A stretch of 64,000 nt of DNA from Pseudomonas koreensis (lineage in GTDB: Bacteria > Pseudomonadota > Gammaproteobacteria > Pseudomonadales > Pseudomonadaceae): positions 1,240,001 through 1,304,000 of the forward strand of contig NZ_JALJWP010000001.1 in assembly GCF_024169245.1 (NCBI RefSeq), written 5' to 3'. Shown here piece by piece: positions 1-8,192 of this stretch. Made by a program: the position numbers and the translations under genes. The notes below the pieces were generated by a model that was not told where the DNA came from, did no database searches, and was given only the letters and a program-made list of their open reading frames with translations. Numbering within the stretch: position 1 is the first letter of the stretch; each line of letters starts with the position of its first letter.

Positions 1-669
1 AAAGCCAACGTGATCATCAAGAACGGCCTCGGTTTCGAGCCTTGGCTGGATCGTCTGGTCACCAGCACTGACAGCAAGGCCACGGTGATCAGTGCCAGCC
101 GCGGGGTGATTCCACGTTCACTCGATGAAGACGGCGAAACCGTTGCGGATCCCCACGCCTGGCACAATCTGGCGAACGCCGAGTTGTACGTCGCCAACAT
201 CACCAAGGCACTGATCGCCGCCGACCCGGCCAACAAGGCTGACTACGAGCGCAACAGCCAGACCTATCTGAAACAGATCTACGCCCTGCTCGCCGAAGCC
301 AAAAGCAAACTCGGTGCGCTGCCGCCAGGCAACCGCAAGATCGTTACCAGCCACGATGCGTTCGGCTACCTCGGTCAGGCCTATGGCATCGACTTTATCG
401 CGCCACAGGGTTTGTCCACCGAACGCGAACCGTCCGCCGCCGAAGTCGCTGCGCTGATCACGCAGATTCGCCAAGCCAAGGTGAAAGCGGTGTTCATGGA
501 AAATATCAAGGACGCGCGCCTGCTCAAGCAGATCGCGGATGAAAGCGGTGCGCACATCGGCGGCACGCTGTATTCGGATGCACTGGCGGCGAGTGGACCG
601 GCGAGCACCTTTACCGGACTGTTCGAATACAACCTCAATACGCTGTACAAGGCGTTGAGCCAGCCATGA
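1..669 (+). CDS. Metal (Zn/Mn) ABC transporter substrate-binding protein, 3' part
   Basis: The frame is open from the first base, so the start and signal peptide lie upstream of the window; 222 codons and the stop are present. The protein looks like a cluster A-I periplasmic binding protein that hands Zn2+ or Mn2+ to an ABC importer. Seen directly are a DPHAWHN segment (metal-ligand His), a TSHDAF segment (second His) and a late TLYSDAL segment that supplies the acidic ligand in this family. No long His-rich loop of the ZnuA type is visible in this portion, so zinc versus manganese cannot be decided. A partner permease and ATPase are expected upstream. The next metal-related genes are the P1B ATPase operon at 4.2-10.2 kb, which has a candidate Zur box. 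Confidence 0.85.
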   Translation, partial: KANVIIKNGLGFEPWLDRLVTSTDSKATVISASRGVIPRSLDEDGETVADPHAWHNLANAELYVANITKALIAADPANKADYERNSQTYLKQIYALLAEAKSKLGALPPGNRKIVTSHDAFGYLGQAYGIDFIAPQGLSTEREPSAAEVAALITQIRQAKVKAVFMENIKDARLLKQIADESGAHIGGTLYSDALAASGPASTFTGLFEYNLNTLYKALSQP

Positions 670-690
670 GTTGCGTGGTGTTCTGGCGAT

Positions 691-746
691 TCGCGAGGAG
701 GCTCGCTCCCACAGTGAAACGGTTTCAACTGTGGGAGCGCTGCGAA
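691..746. repeat. REP-type imperfect palindrome
   Basis: Two arms carrying GCTCCCACAGT and ACTGTGGGAGC face each other around a short centre, with GCGAGGAGGCTCGC on the left flank. It resembles the repeats at 11785 and 35270. It lies between two convergent genes and may also act as a transcription end. Confidence 0.7.
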
Positions 747-750
747 GGTT

Positions 751-1269
751 TCAAGCGCGGGGTTTTACCGTGCCGCAATCCTGACCCAGCCACACCGCAC
801 GGGTTTCCAGGCTGCCCTTCTGATTGATGCCGATAGCGTTGAAGGTGCCATTGGCGACGGTGGTGAATTCGCGGTCACTGAGGAATGTCGCTACGCCGGT
901 GCCCTGGGCCTTCGGGCAACTGAAGCGGAATTTCCATTGGTTGCCGGTGCGCTCGGTGATCTGCTGCTTGCAGCCCGATTGCGGATCGGCCAGCGGGATG
1001 TCGTTGGTCGCCACTTGCTGTGGCGTCAGGCAGGCGCGGATGCCTTTACCGCCGATATTGATGCCGTTCTTTTCCAGCGCCGCGCGCTGCTGCGGGGTGA
1101 TCTGGCCCTGAATCTGGCCAAGGATCGATTGCACATCCATGGCCTGGTCATCGACCTTCAGATTGCTCGACGTCATCTCCCACAACCCCGGCTGCAGCAT
1201 TTGCGCCTGCGCAACCACCGGCAATGCCAAACCCAGGCCCAGCGCCAAACCCAGCAGACGAACGTTCAT
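751..1269 (-). CDS. DUF3617 family secreted protein
   Basis: This 172-residue protein has a clear Sec signal peptide: basic start MNVR, a Leu/Gly/Ala-rich core and an AQA cleavage motif near residue 22. The mature part begins with the LQPGLWEMTSS motif typical of DUF3617 proteins. It contains three spaced cysteines (RACL, SGCK, FSCP) and a fourth near the C-terminus (QDCG), consistent with periplasmic disulfides. The function of the family is unknown. It is convergent with the metal-binding protein gene and divergent from cardiolipin synthase. Confidence 0.8.
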   Translation of the reverse strand: MNVRLLGLALGLGLALPVVAQAQMLQPGLWEMTSSNLKVDDQAMDVQSILGQIQGQITPQQRAALEKNGINIGGKGIRACLTPQQVATNDIPLADPQSGCKQQITERTGNQWKFRFSCPKAQGTGVATFLSDREFTTVANGTFNAIGINQKGSLETRAVWLGQDCGTVKPRA

Positions 1270-1400
1270 CGAGAAACTCCTGATCAGTTGTGGCCGTTAG
1301 ACGCCGGCCGGTTGCGTCGGTTCATGCACCGATTAAATAGAGACATTCGCAGCAGAACATGGTCTGTTAAGCATTGCATATCGCGGAGCAAGGCTGCCCC

Positions 1401-2840
1401 ATGGATTTTTTCGGACCGCACATTTTCGGTTACCTGATTGCCCTGCTGCACACACTCGGTTCGATCGCTGCGATCCATGCAGTGCTCACCGTACGCACCG
1501 CGCAAGGCTCGATCGCCTGGGCATTGTCGCTGATCTTCATTCCCTACCTCACGCTTATTCCTTATCTGGTCTTTGGTCGCAGCACCTTCGATGGCTACAT
1601 CAAGGCCCGCCGCCAGGCCAATGAACAAATGCGCCTGGCCATCTCTGAACTGAACTGGCGCCCGTGGGTAGAAGAAGCCCTGGCCGCTCGCGCATCGAGT
1701 GCCTACGCGTCACTGCGCGCGATGCCCAAACTGGGGCGCATGCCGTGTCTGGCGAATAACGAAGTGCAACTGCTGGTGAACGGCGCGGCGACCTTCGAGG
1801 CGATTTTTCAGGCGATCGAACAAGCAAAAGAAGCGGTGCTTATCCAGTTCTTCATCATTCACGAAGACCGACTCGGTCAACGCTTGCGTGATTTGCTGCT
1901 CAAGAAGGCTGCCGAAGGCGTGTCCATCCACTTGCTCTACGACCGCATTGGCAGCCACGCCCTGCCCCATCATTACGTCCAGGCACTGCGCGATGGCGGT
2001 GTCGAAGTCAAAGCCTTTGCCACGCGCAGCGGCTGGCTGAACCGCTTTCAAGTCAACTTCCGTAACCATCGCAAAATCGTCGTGGTCGATGGCGTGGTCG
2101 GCTTTGTCGGCGGCCACAACGTCGGCGATGAATACATGGGAGAGAAACCGCCGCTGGCGCCGTGGCGCGATACCCATGTCAAAGTACGTGGCCCGGTGGT
2201 CGCGTGCATGCAGGAATCGTTTGCCGAAGACTGGTTCTGGGCCGCACGCACTTTGCCGCCGTTGATTCTGCCGGATGAGTACCCCGCGGACGGCGTGCTC
2301 TGCCAATTGCTCGCCAGCGGCCCGGCCGATGCCTACGAAACCTGCTCACTGTTTTTCGTCGAAGCCATCCACGCGGCGACGCAAAGGGTGTGGATTACCA
2401 GTCCCTATTTCGTGCCAGACGAAGCCGTTTTCTCTGCACTGAGGCTGGCAGTATTACGCGGCGTCGATGTGCGACTGCTGCTGCCGTCGCGGCCCGATCA
2501 CCGCATCGTCTACGCCGCGTCCAGCCTGTATGCGTTTGAAGCGGTGCGTGCCGGCGTTCGGGTGTTCCGCTATCGACCCGGTTTCCTGCATCAGAAAGTG
2601 GTGTTGGTCGACAACGAGATCAGCGCCATTGGCAGCGCCAATCTGGACAATCGTTCGTTCCGTTTGAATTTCGAAGTGATGCTGCTCACCGTCGACGCTG
2701 AATTCGCCGCTGCCGTGGAGCACATGCTCAACGACGACTTCGCGCAGGCCGACGAAGTGGCCAAAGAAGAAAGCCGGGAGATCCACCGCCTGCAACAGGT
2801 CGGCATGCGGATCGCCCGGCTCATTTCGCCGATACTCTGA
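1401..2840 (+). CDS. cls: Cardiolipin synthase (phospholipase D family)
   Basis: Cardiolipin synthase condenses two phosphatidylglycerols to cardiolipin plus glycerol at the inner membrane. Two N-terminal membrane segments lie at about residues 8-29 and 37-59. Two HKD phospholipase D motifs follow: H223-x-K225-x4-D230 in [10 protein letters not shown] and H397-x-K399-x4-D404 in [10 protein letters not shown], the latter continuing into GSANLDNRS. The ATG at 1401 gives 479 residues, the usual ClsA length. An upstream in-frame ATG at 1374 would add nine residues (HIAEQGCP) that do not look like family sequence. It is convergent with the cyclopropane synthase gene, so two phospholipid-modifying genes sit side by side. 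Confidence 0.93.
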   Translation: MDFFGPHIFGYLIALLHTLGSIAAIHAVLTVRTAQGSIAWALSLIFIPYLTLIPYLVFGRSTFDGYIKARRQANEQMRLAISELNWRPWVEEALAARASSAYASLRAMPKLGRMPCLANNEVQLLVNGAATFEAIFQAIEQAKEAVLIQFFIIHEDRLGQRLRDLLLKKAAEGVSIHLLYDRIGSHALPHHYVQALRDGGVEVKAFATRSGWLNRFQVNFRNHRKIVVVDGVVGFVGGHNVGDEYMGEKPPLAPWRDTHVKVRGPVVACMQESFAEDWFWAARTLPPLILPDEYPADGVLCQLLASGPADAYETCSLFFVEAIHAATQRVWITSPYFVPDEAVFSALRLAVLRGVDVRLLLPSRPDHRIVYAASSLYAFEAVRAGVRVFRYRPGFLHQKVVLVDNEISAIGSANLDNRSFRLNFEVMLLTVDAEFAAAVEHMLNDDFAQADEVAKEESREIHRLQQVGMRIARLISPIL

Positions 2841-2852
2841 AAGCGCGGTGTA

Positions 2853-4040
2853 TTACGGGTGGTAGATGTCGTCCCGGGTCCAGGGCAATTCGTGGCTGCC
2901 ATCCGGGTGCGCTTTGACGGCGAGGATCTGATGCAGATTGATCCAGCCACGGGCGAACGCATATGCGCAACCGGCCAGGTACAGGCGCCAGATCCGCAGG
3001 GCTTGCTCCGGGACCAGTTTCGCGGCGGCTTCGAGGTTGTCTTCCAGCCGCTCGCTCCAGTGATCGAGCGTGCGTGCGTAATGCAGGCGCAGACTTTCGA
3101 CATCAACGATCTCCAGACCCGCTTCACTGATCTGGGCGGAGATCATCGCCAGATGCGGCAACTCACCGTTGGGGAATACGTACTTCTCGATGAAATCTCC
3201 TGCACCGCGCCCAACCGGGCGGCCATCGGTGTGCTTGGCGGTGATGCCGTGGTTCATCACCAGCCCACCCTCCTTCACCGCACCGAACAACGTTTTGCAG
3301 TACTCGGCGAGATTGGCGTGGCCAACGTGTTCGAACATCCCGACGCTGACGACTTTGTCGAAACGGCCGTCCTGCGGTAGATCGCGATAGTCGAGCAACT
3401 GCAATTCGACCTGATCGTCCAGCCCTTCGGCTTTGACCCGCTCCTGCGCCAGCGCCAATTGTTCCTTGCTCAAGGTAATACCGAACACTTTCACGCCGAA
3501 CTCTCGCGCCGCATACCGCGCCAGGCCGCCCCAACCACAGCCGACATCCAGCAGATACTCGCCGGGCTGCAAGCGCAGCTTGCGACACAGATGGCGGAAT
3601 TTGGCTTGCTGCGCCTGTTCGAGGGTTTCGCTGCCAGTTTCGAAGTACGCACAGGAATACGCCATGTCGCTGTCCAGCCAGAGCTGGTAGAACGCATTGG
3701 ACAGGTCGTAATGGTAGGAAATGGCTTTGGCGTCGGTGTCCTTGTCGTGATGTGCACGAACCGGCTGACTGCCTTCGTCTTCGTCGAGCAGCGCACTGCT
3801 CAGTTCGTCGCAGACGCGAATGACCTCGCTGATCGAGCCCTCCAGCTCCAGCTTGCCCTCGACGAATGCCGCACCCAATGCGTCCAGGCTCGGGTGGGTA
3901 AACTGAGTGACCATCTGCGGGTCCTTGACCACGATGGTTACGCTGGGCGCCGGGCCCAGATTGAACTCGTGGCCGTCCCAGAGTCGCAGGCGCAGTGGGA
4001 GCTGCAAATTCTGTAAGGCCGGTGGAAGTTGCGCGAGCAT
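2853..4040 (-). CDS. cfa: Cyclopropane-fatty-acyl-phospholipid synthase
   Basis: The enzyme methylenates the double bond of unsaturated acyl chains in membrane phospholipids using S-adenosylmethionine. The 395-residue protein has an N-terminal lipid-binding region. The SAM-binding core contains LLDVGCGWGGLARYAA, and the family segment YHYDLSNAFYQLWLDSDMAYSCAYF lies upstream of it (residues about 110-135), followed by GITLSKEQ. In pseudomonads this enzyme is usually a stationary-phase, RpoS-dependent product. The 176-base upstream region to 4216 is free of genes, but I cannot assign a promoter there with confidence. Confidence 0.93.
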   Translation of the reverse strand: MLAQLPPALQNLQLPLRLRLWDGHEFNLGPAPSVTIVVKDPQMVTQFTHPSLDALGAAFVEGKLELEGSISEVIRVCDELSSALLDEDEGSQPVRAHHDKDTDAKAISYHYDLSNAFYQLWLDSDMAYSCAYFETGSETLEQAQQAKFRHLCRKLRLQPGEYLLDVGCGWGGLARYAAREFGVKVFGITLSKEQLALAQERVKAEGLDDQVELQLLDYRDLPQDGRFDKVVSVGMFEHVGHANLAEYCKTLFGAVKEGGLVMNHGITAKHTDGRPVGRGAGDFIEKYVFPNGELPHLAMISAQISEAGLEIVDVESLRLHYARTLDHWSERLEDNLEAAAKLVPEQALRIWRLYLAGCAYAFARGWINLHQILAVKAHPDGSHELPWTRDDIYHP

Positions 4041-4216
4041 GGAAAATCCCCCCTTGTTTCAGACGTCTGATCTGAGGGTAGACCAACCTTGAAAAATAGC
4101 AGGCTATCGATTCGATTGGCCTGGACTATCGCCACCGGCGCATCGGCTGGACCGCAGATAACACGCGCCTTACGATAGATGACTGCCTGTTCAGCCCGCG
4201 GTTCATGAATTTTCTT

Positions 4217-6127
4217 TCATTTTTCCTCAGCACCGAGCTTGAGCAACGGCTCTTGAAAGCGCAGTAAACGCCCGGCGTTACCCAACACCAGCAGAGTGCT
4301 GAGGTTGTGCAGCAACGCCGCGATCATCGCACCGGCGGCGCCGAGCCAGCCGAAAGCCGCGAAGACCACAATGGCCAGGGTCCAGCCGAGACCGATCACC
4401 ACATTGACCTGCAAAGTGCGCCGGCACTGACGACTCAGGCGCACGCAGGTACCGAGGCGACGCAAGTCACTGCCGATCAAGACGATGTCTGCTGACGCCA
4501 AGGCAATGTCGGCACCCCCGGCGCCCATCGCCACACCGACCACGCCGGCCTTGAGCGCCAGGGAATCGTTGATGCCGTCGCCCACCACCATCGGGCGAAA
4601 GCCGCGATCGATTTCCTGGAGCACTCGATTGAGTTTGTCTTCGGGTAGCGCTTGCGCGTGGACTTCGTTCAGTCCGACTTCCTGCGCCAGGGTTCGGGCC
4701 ACACTGTGACGATCACCGGTCAGCAGCAGTTGTCGTCCCAGACCCAGTTCGCGCAGCTCGCTCAGGGCAAAGCGTGCTTCGGGTTTGACGCTGTCGGCGA
4801 GCAACAGCCAGGCGCGAAATTCACCGTTCAGGGCCAACCCGGCGATCGGGCCGTCGTGTTCAGGAACTGCAGTCGTGATGACGCCCAGTTGCGCGAACAA
4901 CTCTGGCCGACCGAGCGCCGCCTTGCCCTTCTCTGTCACCGCGACGACACCAAGGCCCTGGCGCTCATGGATATCTGATAACGGCCAATAGGCGTCCTGA
5001 TTGACCAGCCCCGAGAGCGCCCGACTGACCGGATGACTGCTCGCCGCGCCAAGACTGGCGGCCAGCGCCTGCACGTCTTCGGTTTCCGCGCTGAGGCTGT
5101 CGATCGACTGTAAACGCAAGGTGCCGTAAGTCAGCGTGCCGGTCTTGTCGACCACCAGCGAAGTCAGATCGGCGAGTTCTTCGAGAAACGCCGAGCTGCG
5201 AATCAGAATCCCGTGACGCGCGGCGACGGCGACACCGGCAATCGCTGTGGCCGGGGCCGACAGCACCAGCGCACATGGACACGCCGCCACCAACACCGCG
5301 AGCATTGCTTGCGCATCGTTGGTGACGAACCAGGTCACCGCCGCCAGCAGCAAGACCAGCACCATGTAACTACCGGCGTAACGTTCAAGCAATCGGGTGA
5401 TCGGCGGTTTCGAGCGTTCGGCGTTTTGCATCAGGGCAATGACCTTGCCCAAGGTAGATTCCTCGCCGGTGCGGGTGACTTCGATGCGCAGCAATCCATC
5501 GAGGTTGATCGCGCCACCGAATACCAGCATGCCGCAGACAGCCTCCACCGGCACCGACTCACCGGTAATCGACGCAGTATCGAGACTCGCCTGGCCGGAT
5601 AACACCCGACCATCCGCCGGCACCCGATCGCCGGCCCGCACCTCGACAATATCGCCGGCGCTGAGCGTGCCGTTGTCCACTTCAAGGATCGACCCGTCCG
5701 CTTGCAGCTTGCGCGCGTGGCTGCGGGTCAACTGGCCGAGCGCGTTAATCGCTTCCTGAGAACCGATGACGCTGCGCTCTTCCAGCACGTGGCCGAAGAT
5801 CATGATGATCGGCAACAACGCAGCGGTGAGCAGATCACCGGTCGCCCAGGCACCCAGCATGGCCAGCGCGATCAACTGATCGGTGATGCCGTGCAGGCTT
5901 GGGTAGCGCAGGCTGTACCACGCCGAACGCATCACCGGAACCGCCACCAGCAACGAGGCGAAACCGAGCAGCAATTGGCTGACACCGATTTGCTCCGGGA
6001 GCAACCAGCGCCAGATCAACCCCAGACCCAGCAGCCCGAGCGCGAGCATCGCCAGAGTCAATTGCCGCGCGGCGCGCCTTTGTTCGGCCGAGGACAACAG
6101 ACTCGGAGCAACGGTAGTCGCCGTCAT
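4217..6127 (-). CDS. P1B-type heavy-metal translocating ATPase without N-terminal metal-binding domain
   Basis: This 636-residue ATP-driven metal pump belongs to the inner membrane. Landmarks in order are the TGES actuator motif at 188-191, the metal-site CPC at 283-285, the DKTGT phosphorylation site at 327-331, an SSHP nucleotide-domain motif near 365, and GDGIND near 517. There is no HMA domain or Cys-rich tail at the N-terminus. In the penultimate helix, where Zn/Cd pumps such as ZntA carry an invariant Asp, this protein has LHNLSTLLVLGNAGRLL with His at that place, so zinc specificity cannot be read from the motif. It is the last gene of a four-gene operon; its ATG overlaps the previous stop by four bases. 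Confidence 0.88.
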   Translation of the reverse strand: MTATTVAPSLLSSAEQRRAARQLTLAMLALGLLGLGLIWRWLLPEQIGVSQLLLGFASLLVAVPVMRSAWYSLRYPSLHGITDQLIALAMLGAWATGDLLTAALLPIIMIFGHVLEERSVIGSQEAINALGQLTRSHARKLQADGSILEVDNGTLSAGDIVEVRAGDRVPADGRVLSGQASLDTASITGESVPVEAVCGMLVFGGAINLDGLLRIEVTRTGEESTLGKVIALMQNAERSKPPITRLLERYAGSYMVLVLLLAAVTWFVTNDAQAMLAVLVAACPCALVLSAPATAIAGVAVAARHGILIRSSAFLEELADLTSLVVDKTGTLTYGTLRLQSIDSLSAETEDVQALAASLGAASSHPVSRALSGLVNQDAYWPLSDIHERQGLGVVAVTEKGKAALGRPELFAQLGVITTAVPEHDGPIAGLALNGEFRAWLLLADSVKPEARFALSELRELGLGRQLLLTGDRHSVARTLAQEVGLNEVHAQALPEDKLNRVLQEIDRGFRPMVVGDGINDSLALKAGVVGVAMGAGGADIALASADIVLIGSDLRRLGTCVRLSRQCRRTLQVNVVIGLGWTLAIVVFAAFGWLGAAGAMIAALLHNLSTLLVLGNAGRLLRFQEPLLKLGAEEK

Positions 6128-7173
6128 TGACTGGCTCCTTGAATGATCAACCGGGAATCGTCTCTCGGGTTGACGGTGGTGACCGAGCCGGCCTGCCCGA
6201 GGATCTTAGGCATGCGCGCGCGATACAGACGCAGGAGCATTTGCGGGTCGGCAGACGAGGCCAGACTCGAGACGGTTGCGGTATCGGTCGAGGCTTTTGC
6301 AACACGCTCGCCTGCCTGCGCGCGAGCCACCTGGAGCGTGCGGTCTGCCTGTTCGTTGGCGGACTGGGTAAGTTTCTCGGCATCGGTGCGCGCGTTAGCC
6401 ACTGCTTTGTCAGCCTGCTGACTGGCGGTCAGAACCGCATTGAAGGCACTGACCGCTGGCTCCGGCAGACTCGATTGCACATCGACCCGCGACACCTCGA
6501 TACCGATGCCCTGCCCGCTCGCCTTCAGTTCAGCGAGACGCGCGTTGATGCCTTGCACCAGATCGCCGCGCAATCGCTCACGACGCTCGGCCGCCTGATT
6601 GTCGGCGCCGATCAATTCCGGGCGAGCGACCAGAATGGTGTCGAGATCCCGCGCGGCGGACAGCGCCACCGCACTGCGTGTCACCACCCGGTCGAGCGCT
6701 GGCAGCACATGCTCGCCCTGCAACACGAACGCATAGGGATCGGAGACTTGGTAAAACACTCGCACGTCCAGTTGCACCATACCGGCGTCACCGGTCAATA
6801 AATAACCAGAGCCGGCGAGTGCGTCGCTCAACGGCGTGGCGAAGGACGCCACCCGGTCAGCCTTCAGCGCCTCGTCACTGCGCAACAGATTTTCCACTCG
6901 ACGCTCGATCACCCTGTCCGGCGCCGGCAACAGAACCACCTGCTCAAAGGGTTGCGGCCACGCCCATAACAACCCGGCGCTCTGAACGCGATCCGGCGCG
7001 CCAAAGTGCAACACCACAGCGCGGTTCTGCGGATCGATCTGGCGCACATTCGAGAACGCCCAAGCCAAGGCGGCCAACACGGTGACCGCGTAAAGGGCGA
7101 TAAACGCCAGACGCCCCGCCTGGATCCACGGACTGTTCAACGCATGTGTTCCACGTGGAACTTGTTCATTCAT
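6124..7173 (-). CDS. SPFH/band-7 membrane protein (HflC-like)
   Basis: This 349-residue protein has one N-terminal membrane helix (about residues 19-40) followed by a band-7 domain that opens with NRAVVLHFGAPDRVQ and WAWPQPFEQV. A long Ala/Glu/Arg-rich coiled-coil region lies near residues 225-290. SPFH proteins form large oligomeric rings on the membrane; HflK and HflC do so around the FtsH protease. This is not the canonical hflC, which sits beside hflX and hfq. It starts four bases inside the stop of the preceding SPFH gene and ends four bases inside the ATPase gene, so translation is probably coupled. Its first codons contain a parS-like palindrome. Confidence 0.8.
   Translation of the reverse strand: MNEQVPRGTHALNSPWIQAGRLAFIALYAVTVLAALAWAFSNVRQIDPQNRAVVLHFGAPDRVQSAGLLWAWPQPFEQVVLLPAPDRVIERRVENLLRSDEALKADRVASFATPLSDALAGSGYLLTGDAGMVQLDVRVFYQVSDPYAFVLQGEHVLPALDRVVTRSAVALSAARDLDTILVARPELIGADNQAAERRERLRGDLVQGINARLAELKASGQGIGIEVSRVDVQSSLPEPAVSAFNAVLTASQQADKAVANARTDAEKLTQSANEQADRTLQVARAQAGERVAKASTDTATVSSLASSADPQMLLRLYRARMPKILGQAGSVTTVNPRDDSRLIIQGASQ
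7147..7162. other. parS-like ParB-binding site, one mismatch
   Basis: The 16 bases TGTTCCACGTGGAACT differ from the exact palindrome found at 61185 only at the last position. The site lies inside codons 5-9 of the HflC-like gene, roughly 50 kb from oriC. ParA and ParB genes are present in this window, so a cognate ParB exists. Confidence 0.75.
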
Positions 7174-8192
7174 GGTTGCGATCCGGATTTGCTGCCGAGA
7201 GTCGGCGGGCCATCGACCAGCACGCGGAACGGCGCGGCATCGGTGCGCAAAATCAGTTTGGTGTCCGGCGTGACGATGGTGCCGAGGGTATCGAGCGAGC
7301 GCAGCAAGTTGTACAGCTGCGGCGAGCTGGCGTAGGCGCGACCGTAAATTTGCGCAGCCTCGACCCGGGACTGCGCTTCGATGTCGGCGGCCTTCACCGT
7401 TGCGTCAGCCTGGACGATTCGCGCATCACGCTCGGCGGCAGAACGGATCTGCGCCGCTTCGCGCTTGCCGATTGCAGTACGTTCGGTGGCAATGGTTTCA
7501 CGCTCGGCGCGCATGCGATCGACCGTGGCGCTAAGCGTGACCGACGGCAAAGTCAGCCGCTCGATACCGACCTGCAGCACGCGCACACCATAAGTGGCAA
7601 GCAACTGTTGATCGATCTGCTGACGCAACTGCGCTTCAAAATCGGCGATGCGCACTTGTTTCGCATCGGTGTTGACCAGATTGGCCAAGTCAAAACTGCT
7701 GGCCGTGGTCTCCAGGGCTGATCCGACAAAGGTGCGAATCTGCCGGGCCGCTTCATCCGGCTGATTCTGCACGGCACGCATGAAACGCTGTACGTGTTCA
7801 GGATCACCCTGCACCTGCCACGCCACATACGCTTGAACGATGATGCGCAAACCGTCCCGAGTGCCGACGTCCTGCAAACCACTGGAGGTTGTGCGCAGAC
7901 GCAAGTCCACCGGGATCGCCGCTTCGAACGGCGCCGGCCAGCGCCAGCTCAGACCGGGATCGAGCAAGACCCGCGACGGATTTCCGAAACGGGCGATGAC
8001 TGTGGCTTCGCCGGAGCGCACTTGCACCAGACTCGCGGCGGCAATGGCAAACGCCACCAGCAACGCAGCCCAGCTCATACGTCGCCAAGGAAATGGTCCG
8101 GACACTTGCGAATCGCCATGATGGTGATGATGACCATGATGATGGTGATGGCCGCTGTGGTCGTGAACGTCATGAACAGGCGACTGGCTCAA
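7170..8192 (-). CDS. SPFH/band-7 membrane protein with His-rich N-terminus (HflK-like)
   Basis: This 340-residue protein begins with a cytoplasmic-looking tail carrying 13 histidines in the first 25 residues, including two runs of five His, a likely metal-binding segment. One membrane helix follows (WAALLVAFAIAAASLVQV), then a band-7 domain starting at EATVIARFGNPSRVLLDPG and a coiled-coil region (MRAERETIATERTAIGKREA). It is the second gene of the four-gene operon and overlaps both neighbours by four bases. The His tail fits the metal ATPase encoded downstream and the candidate Zur box upstream; this link is inference. Canonical HflK also has a hydrophilic N-terminal tail, but I do not recognise this one as canonical. 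Confidence 0.8.
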   Translation of the reverse strand: MSQSPVHDVHDHSGHHHHHGHHHHHGDSQVSGPFPWRRMSWAALLVAFAIAAASLVQVRSGEATVIARFGNPSRVLLDPGLSWRWPAPFEAAIPVDLRLRTTSSGLQDVGTRDGLRIIVQAYVAWQVQGDPEHVQRFMRAVQNQPDEAARQIRTFVGSALETTASSFDLANLVNTDAKQVRIADFEAQLRQQIDQQLLATYGVRVLQVGIERLTLPSVTLSATVDRMRAERETIATERTAIGKREAAQIRSAAERDARIVQADATVKAADIEAQSRVEAAQIYGRAYASSPQLYNLLRSLDTLGTIVTPDTKLILRTDAAPFRVLVDGPPTLGSKSGSQP

